From: Echinostoma caproni
Taxonomy: Eukaryota; Platyhelminthes; Trematoda; Plagiorchiida; Echinostomatidae
Assembly: GCA_900618425.1 (NCBI GenBank)
Contig: UZAN01039557.1
Span: forward strand, 52,981-116,980
DNA length: 64,000 nt
Direction: 5' to 3'
Position 1 is the stretch's first letter. Every line of letters starts with the position of its first letter. The notes under the pieces are model-generated. The model ran no database searches and was not told the DNA's origin. It worked only from the letters and a program-made list of their open reading frames with translations. A program made the position numbers and the translations under genes. Positions 22,471 through 34,010 of this stretch are shown here, one piece after another.

Positions 22471-24080
22471 GCACATAACAGATTCCATAGATAAATGAGA
22501 AATCTTGGTTCAAGTGAGTGTCAGTTTAGAATGATCATCAGTATGTGGGTGCGACAAACCAGATACAAGGAGCGCTGGACATTCTTTTTATCCTTGCCGA
22601 GATCCAACTACAAAGTCTCGTCCTTGTCCGGAACCGAACGACAAAACTGTGGGTTGGGAGCCTTCAGCTACGCAGACGAGGGAGATCAACTTTTTCAATT
22701 GGCAACATCGCTACGGATGAGGGTTAGGGGTTTGGTATGTGTAGTGATCCAAAGCTCCTAAACAGCACCAGTCTCACGACAACCAATAAGGTGCCAGTAC
22801 TTTGAACCAATCAAATTCGCTATGGATCATTCAAGAATATCAAAGATGGTAGAATATGAGAACTGATTGGCAAACACCCTATGAATCATTATTATTTTAG
22901 TGAATATATTGCTTGATTCATTAGATTTCTTTCAGTCAACTGCACGCTTCTTCCATGACCTACTTCCTGTAACGCGGGGGCTGATTGCGCGTGCAATTGC
23001 ATATTAATGATCTAGAAGCCATCAGATAAAAAAGTTGAAGACTGTGTGTTTTGTGTGCCGGCAGATGAAATCAGCCACAGATCAAATGAACACGAATCAG
23101 TGAAACAGTTAATAGTCTCTATTATACCATTAACGGAGTATGAAGCCGTTTTCTCCGGATTTTCACGTCACTGTTTCACTTTTCTGTGAGAAACCCGGAT
23201 GAAACGCTTTACCACTCTTATAAGTCTGATTGCTTGATCTCTGACAACAAATTTGGAACTTTTCTTCAATTCTAAAGCTTATTCTATTCAGAACACATTT
23301 TTGAAGCTCATCACTTTGCAGGTGACTTGAGAAAGTGAATAATTGCTCCACTTTCTAACCTATCTCACTGGGTTCTGCAAGGGCTTGAAACGGCAATAGA
23401 TTTCGCATCCATTCATTATTGCAGAGAGACCAAGACTACACCATAGTGTTTTATCTAAACGTAACATATGCGTGTCCATTTTCCCACCACTTCCATCGAT
23501 TGATTTTTGGTGGATCTTTAAAGATGGTCACCTTCTCTTACAGACACGTTAATAAACAGACCATTCTGATAGGAGAGAGAGAGGAGTTGCCCAATGTTAG
23601 TAATAACTCAACTTGGGGGCAATAACTGACACCTTTCCGATCCTACCAATATCCCCTTCAGAGAAGTCATATAAATGTCCACTTAAGTGAGATAGTTCAC
23701 ACGAGTCGTTTCAACTATTCTCAAACACTGAAGACTCCCATTGTAACATTTGAGAAAAAAACATGAAATAGCATAGAAGCTCGTTTTCGATAACTTCCTC
23801 TTCCGGCTAATACGGCGATACAACTGGGTAATAAGCATATCACATGCGCATAATGTTTGATGTGTGTGGGGATTTGAGTGGTAGATAAACTTAGTTCCTT
23901 GTGTGTAGAGTGGATGAAATAAGGGATGAGGCACATGAGGATTGGGACCGAGTCAAGTTTAACCACCTTCTGTTTGGATCACTGGCTCAGTCGAAAGTGT
24001 CATACGTTATCTGCAGTCATGCGACTGAAGTACTTTAACAAATCGCTTTCAGGAATAAAGCCAAGGATTAAACAGACGGA
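22471..24080. other. Non-coding stretch
   Basis: Frames here lack domains. A short echo of repeat C (GAGGATTGGGA words) occurs near 23920-23950. Otherwise nothing is supportable. Confidence 0.4.
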
Positions 24081-24091
24081 TGGCTATTGAC

Positions 24092-24976
24092 TCAGCTGAA
24101 TGTTGCTAAATGTTGTTGATGAATAGTCTTTGATGGATAAGGAGTCATCCGGCAGATCACCTTGAAAGCATCTGCACTCGCAAGATGTCCCGTACTTGTC
24201 AGATGTTCTAAACTGCTACTGGAAATCGTTTTCCTGTGCCCGGTGGCCACCCAGGCTGGTTTGTGTTCTTTGATCCTCTGGGAAAACTGCCTTATGGTTC
24301 CCCCTATGTCGCTTGCCGAACATGAGTAATCCAAAGAGTGAGAAATCATAGAAAAGGTAGAAATATGAGATTTATATTTCAGTCTCACGGAGATAATCGG
24401 TTGATTGGCGAACTGAGGTGTAAACGTACCGCGGGAAATGTGGATTTGATTGCTCTTTCCAAACGCCGGGCGATTAGTTAACTTTTGTAATCCCGTCTGA
24501 AAGGGAGTCGCATGCATAAGTCTTTCTCATTCACTGTTATCACTTGAGGTTACTTGGATGCCTCAGACAGGTTCTTTTCTGAATGAACCGTTCCGGGTAA
24601 CCGTTAAACATAAGGGCTTGGTTTTTACTTTTCAGTTCCTGAGCTAACTTTTCTTCCGTGCAAACGTTTCTTCCACCGACTGCGGGCTGATTGAGTGGTA
24701 CGAGGATTACAAAGTGGGTATATTTCCTGGTCCCAGTTGGCTTGCTATACACACTTTGGTTCAGATAACCGGCACTACGTCGCGCGGTATTCACATCGAC
24801 AAAATGGAATATATCCCCTGATTCAGCTTCAAACGTAAAATTGAGGACTGCGAGTACCTCGTTGAATTTATTCAATAGCATTTTCAACCAGGTTTTCTCG
24901 TGTCAATATGAAGATATCATCCACATAAGAGTATTAAAGAGGCAGACTATCTATGGTTGATCGGAGCTCAGGGTTC
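24092..24976 (-). mobile_element. Penelope-like element remnant beside the assembly gap
   Basis: On the minus strand from 24887 the translation shows LNKFNEVLAVLNFTFEAE, FHFVDVNTARR and VYSKPTGTRKYTHF. These are equivalents of the PLE motifs N-LH-FT-E, FLD and YRKPT. After a stop near 24540 the second segment (24517-24092) carries YSCSASDIGGTIRQFSQRIK, EHKPAWV and HLTSTGHLASADAFKVI. These are the PLE GIY-YIG region, with DIG in place of YIG. It differs clearly from the elements at 12 kb and 17.5 kb, so it is a third PLE lineage. The upstream RT core would lie in or beyond the gap. Confidence 0.75.
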
Positions 24977-25707
24977 NNNNNNNNNNNNNNNNNNNNNNNN
25001 NNNNNNNNNNNNNNNNNNNNNNNNNNNNNNNNNNNNNNNNNNNNNNNNNNNNNNNNNNNNNNNNNNNNNNNNNNNNNNNNNNNNNNNNNNNNNNNNNNNN
25101 NNNNNNNNNNNNNNNNNNNNNNNNNNNNNNNNNNNNNNNNNNNNNNNNNNNNNNNNNNNNNNNNNNNNNNNNNNNNNNNNNNNNNNNNNNNNNNNNNNNN
25201 NNNNNNNNNNNNNNNNNNNNNNNNNNNNNNNNNNNNNNNNNNNNNNNNNNNNNNNNNNNNNNNNNNNNNNNNNNNNNNNNNNNNNNNNNNNNNNNNNNNN
25301 NNNNNNNNNNNNNNNNNNNNNNNNNNNNNNNNNNNNNNNNNNNNNNNNNNNNNNNNNNNNNNNNNNNNNNNNNNNNNNNNNNNNNNNNNNNNNNNNNNNN
25401 NNNNNNNNNNNNNNNNNNNNNNNNNNNNNNNNNNNNNNNNNNNNNNNNNNNNNNNNNNNNNNNNNNNNNNNNNNNNNNNNNNNNNNNNNNNNNNNNNNNN
25501 NNNNNNNNNNNNNNNNNNNNNNNNNNNNNNNNNNNNNNNNNNNNNNNNNNNNNNNNNNNNNNNNNNNNNNNNNNNNNNNNNNNNNNNNNNNNNNNNNNNN
25601 NNNNNNNNNNNNNNNNNNNNNNNNNNNNNNNNNNNNNNNNNNNNNNNNNNNNNNNNNNNNNNNNNNNNNNNNNNNNNNNNNNNNNNNNNNNNNNNNNNNN
25701 NNNNNNN
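24977..25707. other. Assembly gap (731 undetermined bases)
   Basis: A continuous run of N. Its true length is not guaranteed. Further single undetermined bases lie at 8380, 25838 and 44422. Frames reported across it are meaningless. Confidence 1.
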
Positions 25708-28700
25708 CCCGGTCGATGACCTTTAGCGCCTGATCACGTGCTAGATCGAATCCCGTGTCGTTTACTTGAGGGTGGATTGAACTCATTGCGTTCTGATTGG
25801 CTCTTTGATACGGTGCGTTTGAATGTTGTTCTGAACCNGAACCTCGATCTATCAATGTCAGGAGTAAAGTCATTTATACTATATAGTAGGTCAAGTCATC
25901 TGGTAGTTTGTTCCTCAGCTAAAGAGACCAGATCGATAAATTGTTAATTTATTCATTTAAATAACTAAACACGTTGTTAAATACAGTTGAATTAAATATA
26001 AAAATTTACAGAATTCAAACAAACAATGAACAGGTTGTACGAAATTTGAATTCATCCAATGTGCTCCAGTTAAATGCTATACCGTGTTAACCGGCTCACG
26101 TGATACCTAATGTGTCCGTGTGCTTCCGCAGTTTGGGGGTGGGGTGGTCAGGCGGTGAAAGAACCACTAAATGGGAAATGACCAAAACCTTGGAGGAAAG
26201 TTATTCATTGTTGTAGGCGCTGGCATCCAACCGTGGGTTCGAATCTTTCTGAGGTGCTTGATATTTTCGCAATTGAATGACACGTAAAATCGCTGCGTAA
26301 TTTGTGAATCCAATAGGTTAATCGGATGAAACACCGTTGAGCCTGTTCGTGTGATATCCATAATTAGTGCAACTTCACACAGATTCAACTGGTTGCCTAC
26401 GTCTCATGAGTGGCAAACAAAACATATTCATATGGTGGTAAAGTGTACTCAAAAGATGAGGAGGCGTGCTGTTGAGAGAAGATGAGGGCCGAATAAGGAT
26501 CAACAGCCATCAAAGCGGAGAACCGGACAGTAGCCCGCTCAACCTATCGCCATTGTTCCGGATGCATTACAGCCTTGCTTTGTGATCAAGTTCAGGGTTT
26601 CGCGAGTCTAACAAATTTCACAGACTGTAAGTGCCCACATCACTTCGTTTATCATCCATCTATGCAGTTATTACAGACAATGAAAGGAAAAATGAACAGA
26701 TTTGAAAATCACAGTACCCCCCATGACTGGATTTCGAGACTGACAGGTGTTCCGATTACTCCAGTGTGAGTTTAAAAATGACATCATTGTCCAAGGGACA
26801 GATTAGATAGACTAAATCGCGAGCGTAACCCACAGACCCTCTCTCTCTGTGCGTGTATGGGTGTTTGTCGTGTGTTGGAATTAGAGTCGAGGTGATCGGA
26901 CTTTTCGGGACAGATAACTTGAGATTTCAGTGAACCATTTCAACCAGCCTCTGTCTCTACCCCCGTGGTGACCGGTCACTGTTCCGGATAAAAATTATTT
27001 TGTGCAGATTTATATCGATACGTTGGGCCAGCATGAATCAGGTGACGGCGCGACAAAAGAAATTCGAATAGCAGTTGCTTATCAGGGTCGTGAAGCAGAC
27101 CATATTTGGGTCCCGATCCACTTGCGCGATAGATTATTTGAATATGGGTAGAATACAGTGTCACCTGGGGCGGGCGAGAGAGAGAGAGAAAGATGGGGTG
27201 GTTGATTGCAGACCGATCGAATTCCGATAGCTGGTGCGGACGAACCTCGCGATTGAAGTGACACATTCATCAAATAAACCGCTCCCGACGAGTGAGTCAC
27301 ACAGTCGATACGCGTCATCCATGGGACTGCGAAACACATGGGATTCCATCCGTCCTAGTGGAATTCGGTCCGTGCCACCACAACGATGCGGATCGTGTCA
27401 CGCTGAAACTTTTCGCTTAGTAAAGATTGCAACACTTTCTTTCGCATGATACATGACGATCCAAATGGCAACGGTTATTTGATTCTTTGGTGGAAAAGAA
27501 AGCCAGTGAACACCATCATTTACGGACGACCAAAACCGCGCAAGTGTTCCGATCCAATGTAAACACGCTACAGGGTTCTAGCGAGAAAGGCTAGGATGAG
27601 CTTAGGAACACAACATGATTTGGTTTCAATACGAGCTTTCTAACATCTCACCACATGTGCCAACTGCATTGTTATTATTATCAGCAGTATGCACTAAAGT
27701 TAGATTTCGCCATCTGTCCTTTGAAAAAGGGTTGAGGGATTCGAGATGAGGTGCGTGCGTTAGTGGGTGCGTACGTGTATGTCAGGGAATGCAGACGAAA
27801 GAGTCGCAATTTGCAAGTTTGCATATCTAACATCTGGACAAGAATAATACGGAATTTCAAGTGATTGAACTTGACCTGGAACAATATGTCGCCTCCCACT
27901 TGATTAAGGTATAATTCAACAGGGCCATTTGGTTCAATCATCGAGAGAAGTGGTCAAAAAAATTAAGTTGATTTCTCTCTAATCTCGAACTCTCATGAAG
28001 TAGATTTAAGTGGATGACCATAAGGTAACATAATCTGTGATTTTTAGGTGGTGGTGGTGGTGGTGATGGTGGTTCACTGATAACACCAAGATCAAACTAC
28101 GCACGAGGTCCATTTCTTCATATCAGGCTAGTTTGTATGATGCTGGATAGGGGTGGGGTGGGGTGTAGCGAGCACTTTTAGAAGGATGGAACAAATGAAA
28201 AAAGTGAGAATATTTCTCTCGTTGGAGCAGTGTGGTTAAGTGCTACGTTTGTGAGATGCAACGACTTTGTTAATTGTTTGTGAAGTTCAGATTTGGGGAA
28301 TGGAAGCTTGATGAAACCAAAGTCATGGTCGAGTTATCACAAAAAAGAAAATGCTAGTGAAGACCGTTCAGTATTATCGAGATTTTTACTAATAACGATT
28401 AGGATCTAAGTACTATTTGTCTTTTGCATGTGTGTAGTTGGTTCACTTCGTTTGGTTAAATAACGAAATAGGTAATAAGTTGGTTGAGGGGGTGGATAGC
28501 GAACCGACCAATCAAACAGCCAGTATAGGGTATTCTAATATCGCGTATTCAGGGCGGCTGCATTGGGGTCCCATACCATAAAATATTTTTTTCTTGCGTC
28601 GCTTGCATACCGTTAGTCAATTTGCAATCGACAAAATTGTGGATTGAAAGCAAAAGTAATCAAAACATTTGCATAAGTACCACATTAGGGTGACGCTGGT

Positions 28701-30714
28701 AGTGTGTGTTCGAATGTCTGGATAGAAAGAAAACGACAGGACGCTGTCTAACACTAGACTACTGCAAGTGTGTTCGTAATGGTACCCGTCAGATTGCGTT
28801 GCACCAAATCGGAACACCATTCACGTGATACCTCCCGGAACTATCGAGTGCATTGTCTTCGGTAACTAATGAATCAGTTTTGTTAATCCTTCTGTCGTGA
28901 AACAAACCGATCATAAGAAGACGTCCGTGAATTAACGTACGGCAGATCACAAGCAACGAATCATATTATGAGCGCGATCATTGCCCGTCTTGTTTCCATA
29001 CCTGAATTGATCGACCAGATGTTCCACATTAACAGCAACGACCAACCACTAATCGTGGTCTACGAGCCTGCAATCACTTTGACAAGCATTTATTGTTTTT
29101 CTCTCACTCACACACGTATCAAGCAAGTCTAAATCGTTTTGCCCAATCCGTCACCATCGCAGATCAATACGAACTAAGTTTTTGAAAACAATTAAAGCAC
29201 GATATTGTGCGTAAACATATTTCTGTTCCAATAAACTGCTCGAGATTCACGTAAGCTGCACGCAACGTTTCTGTGTGTAATATCTCAGATGTAACTTTGA
29301 ATAGGCTTGTGATGTCCACGATGCTGTTGACAATTCGTATGATGGCGATGATGATGATGATGAAAATGTGAAAGAACAGATCAAAAATCGCTGATGCTGT
29401 TGGCAGAACGGGAGCTGGTAGAGCACAAGTAGTAGTAGCTAAATCGCACTTGTTGGATTGAAAACGATCGACCGAGATAAGCCGACAGATGTTTTGCTTC
29501 AGTTTTAAATTTCCTTTTTTCGTTAAATAATTGACCGTTTTCACCACAAATGATTTATGTGATACTGCCATAAAAAGGATTTATGTGGAACACATTTATC
29601 GAACGATGCACAGACTATTTTACTTCGGCTTTCTTGAACATTTGAGAATAATGTCATTCTTGTCAAACAATTTTGGTTTGCTATACTTACGCCATGTGGA
29701 CAATTGTTTTTAAGGTTAGTGAGAAGTCGGAGTGGTTAGGCGATGCTCGTGGGGATTGATCGTATAACCTGGATGCAATATTGGTGGCTGTTGGACATGA
29801 CCAATCGTGATCGGTAAAGAAATCTATGACCTCTCGCTCTCTCTCGATTTGTTCCTCTTGGATGAAATTGGGGATGAACGGAGTTTGGATGGATTCATTT
29901 TGTTTTTTCGGTAAGGCCAATTCATTCTTTCATTGATTGCGTTTGATTTTGAGATGTGATAGCTGGAACTATTAGAAAGATCATTGATTTATTCGATTAT
30001 ATTCCCCCACACTGTACGAAATCGATGAACAATCAGACGCTAGTATTTGGTTGTGAATTTGAATCTCTGCCCACGCCCGTTAACTAAAGATGAATAACTC
30101 CAATTTATCCAAATTCATCTATTATTGATTCGTAACCCGTTTGCATGCATTTCACCAATTTCTAGGTTACTTGATAGCTTCGAATTAACACCAATAACGT
30201 TAATGGCTTGTAAATCGCTCATGCGAAGTTAGTTTACCATCTACACTTACTATGACCCCGGAATCACTGTTCAGTGTAACCATTAATATTCTAACGCATA
30301 AATAACCGTCATTAGAATAGTTCAGTGTTATCTGCGTTGTGGTTAGCGCATAGCTGCGAAGAATAAGAGTGTATGAAACGAAGGGAGAGGGGTAAAACAA
30401 AATACATATCTGTGTTTGTGTAATCCTACAGAGCCAAGTTAAGAGTTGTGTCTAATCATCAGCATCTAAGAGTATCTATCTTACGCAAAATAAATGAATC
30501 AGTTACAAAATGTGTCACACAATTTTGAGATCAAAATCTCGGATATGATTACATGTTGATATTTTTTGTTTGTTAAGTGGAGATTATTTTTATTTATCTG
30601 ACTTGCGGACCTGATATTCGTTTTTAATTTGCCACCGGCAGAGTACCAGATCGATAGACAAAAACTTGATACAACGGATTTTTTCCTTGGTTTGGTAGCC
30701 TAACAGCTGTTCAG
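25708..30714. other. Mostly non-coding stretch
   Basis: The minus strand next to the gap (25708-25873) has an open frame (DLARDQALKVIDR and others) that could be upstream PLE sequence, unproven. Elsewhere there are a GA-rich run at 27177-27191, a GGT-rich run at 28048-28073, a GATGAT run at 29345-29361, and short frames without domains. No gene can be supported. Confidence 0.4.
26205..26290 (+). repeat. Repeat D, possible tRNA-like fragment, copy 1
   Basis: The word GGGTTCGAATCT (box B-like) is followed by CTGAGGT, a TTTTCGCAATTG run, and others. The same order appears on the minus strand near 59205-59262. It is a weak, short match. Confidence 0.35.
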
Positions 30715-30925
30715 TGGCCAATACGATTTGGTTAATTTGATCTTCGATGGAACAGTGAAAACTTCTAGTAGGAAGCTAGGCGCCACCGTTCGATCGTTTT
30801 GAGCTTGTTCAGCCGCATCAGCAATGCCAAGTTATCAATCGATCCAACTGAGAATCGAATCCGGAACCTCGTCAGTAGAATACATACAATTCTTCCGCTT
30901 GACTAGCACCGAGTAGACTGTTTCA
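30715..30925 (-). repeat. SINE-B copy 5, strongly decayed
   Basis: The minus strand shows a tRNA-like head (CTACTCGGTGCTAGTCAAGCG, box B-like GGATTCGATTC), then GCATTGCTGATGC (decayed hammerhead box, 30774-30827). GCCTAGCTTCC and ATCAAATTAACCAAATCG (body) follow. The order is that of the family. The ribozyme has lost its last A in CTGATGA, its GAAA reads AAAA, and stem I no longer pairs. Confidence 0.6.
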
Positions 30926-31054
30926 CTTTTTCGGTATATCATGTCACACTACAAATCATAATTTGGGAGGCCAATAGTGGGATAAACAAGGGAGAATACC
31001 CACAATAAGCTTACAAAGATGGATCGCACGTAAATAAGACCATAACTGGTTTGA

Positions 31055-31200
31055 TCAGCAGCTGATCAGTGGTCGGGTGGGTAGGATCTCCCAGGTTCGA
31101 TCCCTAGTCGGGTTGATGAGTTCCTACTCCTGGTGAAACACAGTCAGGCTCAAAAAGCTGTTAAGTGCTTTTTTTCCACGCTCCGTTTAATACATAATCG
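31055..31200 (+). repeat. SINE-B copy 6
   Basis: The head is CAGCTGATCAGTGGTCGGGT with box B GGTTCGATCC near 31094-31103, then CTAGTCGGGTTGATGAGTTC. A badly decayed hammerhead region follows (31123-31168; only GCTGTTAAGTGC is readable), and then the body. Box B is perfect. The copy lies about 130 bp from copy 5 in the opposite orientation. Confidence 0.65.
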
Positions 31201-31291
31201 AATCAGACCCTATAGTATCCGAAAGCAAATACCTTATTCTTTACGTACCAAAATTTCCCTTTTAATCTTGTTTAAAATAGTCGACTCTTAG

Positions 31292-31497
31292 ATTTTGTGT
31301 CACCCAAATATAAACCATGGAAGGAAAAGAAAAGATTAGTTGAATGTTTGTATTTGAATGAGAGAATTGTAAGCCAACTGACTGAAAGCAATCGCCAGTA
31401 GCAAATGCAAAAAAATGAACTTCTATTGCATCTCGATGCAATCGGGGACGAACTGGATGTAAACGAAAATTCACATGGCGATGATAATGAAGACTGA
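31292..31497 (+). CDS. Candidate exon pair with a 33-bp intron, unknown protein
   Basis: After an ACTCTTAG acceptor, exon 1 (31292-31368) reads FVSPKYKPWKEKKRLVECLY then LNERI and ends at a GTAAGC donor. The putative intron 31369-31401 ends in CAGTAG and carries an in-frame TAG, so removing it is needed to stay open. Exon 2 (31402-31497) reads QMQKNELLLHLDAIGDELD then VNENSHGDDNED and a TGA stop. The acidic C-terminus and Leu/Lys/Glu content look protein-like, and introns of this size are typical of trematode genes. No family is recognised. A longer frame on the other strand is judged a shadow. Confidence 0.35.
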
Positions 31498-32664
31498 AGA
31501 CGTAAAAACGGAGGAGCAAATGGGAGCCCAGTGTTCCAATAAAAAGTTGCAAATGTTGCCGGAACTGGTGAGAGAATTTCGAATGCATCAGTTCTAAATC
31601 GATACGGTGCGTGAAAGAAAGTCGACAACTGAAGTCGTAGGTTGACGCTGATTCCAAAAGCAACATCGGATTTAGCCTCCCAAAGACCAAAAGAGAATAC
31701 GGTTTCTCAATACAACCTTCTACCGAATAACTATCCTGACAAGCTAGAAGTACTCGGTACTTACATTAAGCAAGACAACTAATGGTTGAATCCCTTAGGC
31801 TTAGCGCTAAGAAACTGCACGTGAGACTAGTACTCACTAAAGTGAGTAGTGTGTTTGGTGTGTATATGAAGAAGTTGTGGATGCATTCTCAGGGCATCTG
31901 GCAGACTAGTAAAGGGTTGACTATCGTAACTAGAGAAGAGGTGAAAAGAATACCAAGCAATATGATCATTGGTCAAGAGCCGTTCGTGAAACTACTCACC
32001 AACTCTTTCAGATTACATGTTACGTGATTTATAATCCTGTTTAGCCTCATCCATGATGCTCTTCTCAGCGCGGCGCTGGTCTTGTGGAATTATAGCACCA
32101 CTAATAATAATAATACTATTGTTATTATTATTACTATTGTTACCAGCATCAACAACCCTGCACTTTTCTTGTCTTATCACGTAATGGACCATGTGACTGA
32201 TTGCTCTCCTTTTAACGAAAATGATTGTAAAGATAAAAGACATTTTAAATCCAGCCCAGGATCTTCGCAAATTTAGGGCTCGTGCCATAACTCCACATGA
32301 ATACGTATATTGGGATACTTTAAAACTATCTCCCTTACAAAGAACACAATTATCACCGGTATCGTTTCACGCAAAATAAGTTGCGGTGGAATTAGTTGGA
32401 TTGGGATCCACGTCAACGATGAATGCTAATCGAGGATTTTCACGGAATCCGCACTCCGCACCCCGGGTCCAGTACCACATCTCCCGTATGCTGTACCGAG
32501 GAATCTCAGATGCTCAAACAAAACACCAGTATATCAATCGCGGTTGTTCACTGAGACTAGGGTTTTCTAATTCTCACTAATGATGAATAAAAGTGGAACA
32601 TAATTGGCTCACTTAGGTTCGTGGAATGTCAAATCAATTGATTTGGGAACAAATTCACCTTATG
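31498..32664. other. Non-coding stretch
   Basis: An AAT/ATT run at 32099-32150 is an imperfect inverted repeat (AATAATAATAAT facing TTATTATTATT). No gene was recognised. Confidence 0.4.
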
Positions 32665-32689
32665 AATGGTCATAAAACACACCGGTTTT

Positions 32690-32784
32690 ATTAATAAAAA
32701 GTGGAAGGATGAGCTCAAGAAACTCGAACTGCATTTGATTGAATTAAGGAGCATAATGACAGCCCAGATATATACTAATACTGT
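32690..32784 (+). CDS. Weak candidate exon, coiled-coil-like
   Basis: The frame INKKWKDELKKLELHLIELR then SIMTAQIYTNT has heptad-like Leu spacing and stops being open-ended at a strong GTAAGT donor near 32784. No good acceptor is visible, so the left border is uncertain. It may be random. Confidence 0.2.
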
Positions 32785-33566
32785 AAGTTTCCGTCACCAG
32801 ATTGTACACGAACGAAACCACTCCGAAATTCCTCATTATGATTGGGGGTTGGCATCTTGAAGCACCCTTCCCTCGCGCCGCGTGAAATGCTGTCATACGA
32901 ACACGCGCTTCAAACAGCCTCTGCTGAGGAAGCCATACTCACTGCCTTCCCGTTTTTTGTAAGTGCTTTCCAACCAAAGTGAGAGGATGAGAAGCCAAAA
33001 TCTGGGGTTATAAACGGGTGGGTGAACCACCGGCAGTTCACCTAAGAGAGTTGGCTGAAAACCCTGATTCTAAACCAACCAAGAAGAGGTGAAGGAACCT
33101 CATTCACATACACAAACACACATCTTCCTGGCTGTGGCAGTGGTCACCGGCTTACTTGGGCATCGAGGTATATCGGGCAACTTGTACGTTAGACCCCGTC
33201 CGATGAACTAGACACCGGTTCCCAATGGATTGCGGTTTGCACACACACGCCCCACCGCATTGTGGGTTAGTCCAGAGTCAGCCCATGGATCCAATAGTGG
33301 ATTCCTCAAGAAAATTCATCTACCCTGTCCTTAGCAGCCGGAATTTACACTCGCTATTTTGATTTTGTTACTGCCTAAGGGCAGATGGAAGACATACGCA
33401 ACAGTATTAGAGTGCGCATAATTTACGTCCCTCAGTCGTTGCCCAAAAAATGTATCGCAATACACAAGCACTATTGTGCAGAGGTTGTACGACAATGGGT
33501 GAACGCGCCGTGCTCCAAACTTCAACAATGAAGGTTTGAGGAATTGAGTGGTTGAAGCGGTCTGCT
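32785..33566. other. Non-coding stretch
   Basis: No repeat, RNA or coding signal was recognised. Confidence 0.45.
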
Positions 33567-34010
33567 ATGCTGGGAAATCCCATTCGGAAGATGAACAGCG
33601 GATTTAAATGTTTACTATTATCCAGTTATATACAAATCACGTTGAATGATTTGATTGGAAAACCACGGAGAGAAGAACCATGTGAAGTTGCATTCGTTCA
33701 GTCATGTCTCGAATTTCTGCATTTTACTACGGCCAATTTCTCATTACCTAGGTTCTTGAAAATAGTTCAAACCGAACAAGCACCAAAACTGAACGAACCC
33801 CTTTCCGCTTGCTCCAGATTTCACTCTCCCCCGTTGGCCCTAGTCGGACAACCGCATCGAAAAACAGCAGGTGGTCTGGCAGCCTTGTTAAATCGACGCG
33901 GCTTCAAACAATTCGTGCACTTCGAATTGGGCTATTCAACAACGATCACTTCAGAATCGAGAAAAAGAAAACAACGACGAGGGAGGGATGAAGCTAAACC
34001 ATCTGTTTGA
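33567..34010 (+). CDS. Unidentified 147-codon ATG-initiated ORF
   Basis: This runs from an ATG at 33567 (MLGNPIRKMNSGFKC) to a TGA at 34008-34010 and is one of the longest ATG frames not tied to a transposon. It ends in a basic, Arg/Lys-rich tail. No signal peptide, membrane segment or domain can be read. Other frames are also open over its second half, which lowers its coding value. It is kept as a possibility only. Confidence 0.15.
   Translation: MLGNPIRKMNSGFKCLLLSSYIQITLNDLIGKPRREEPCEVAFVQSCLEFLHFTTANFSLPRFLKIVQTEQAPKLNEPLSACSRFHSPPLALVGQPHRKTAGGLAALLNRRGFKQFVHFELGYSTTITSESRKRKQRRGRDEAKPSV

Noticed and set aside
24953..25873. Long ORFs of 257-301 codons
   Set aside because: They are almost entirely undetermined bases from the assembly gap.
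31262..31690. 142-codon minus-strand ORF
   Set aside because: It has an odd His/Phe-rich composition and no motif. The opposite strand has acidic coding-like frames with splice sites, so it is judged a shadow.
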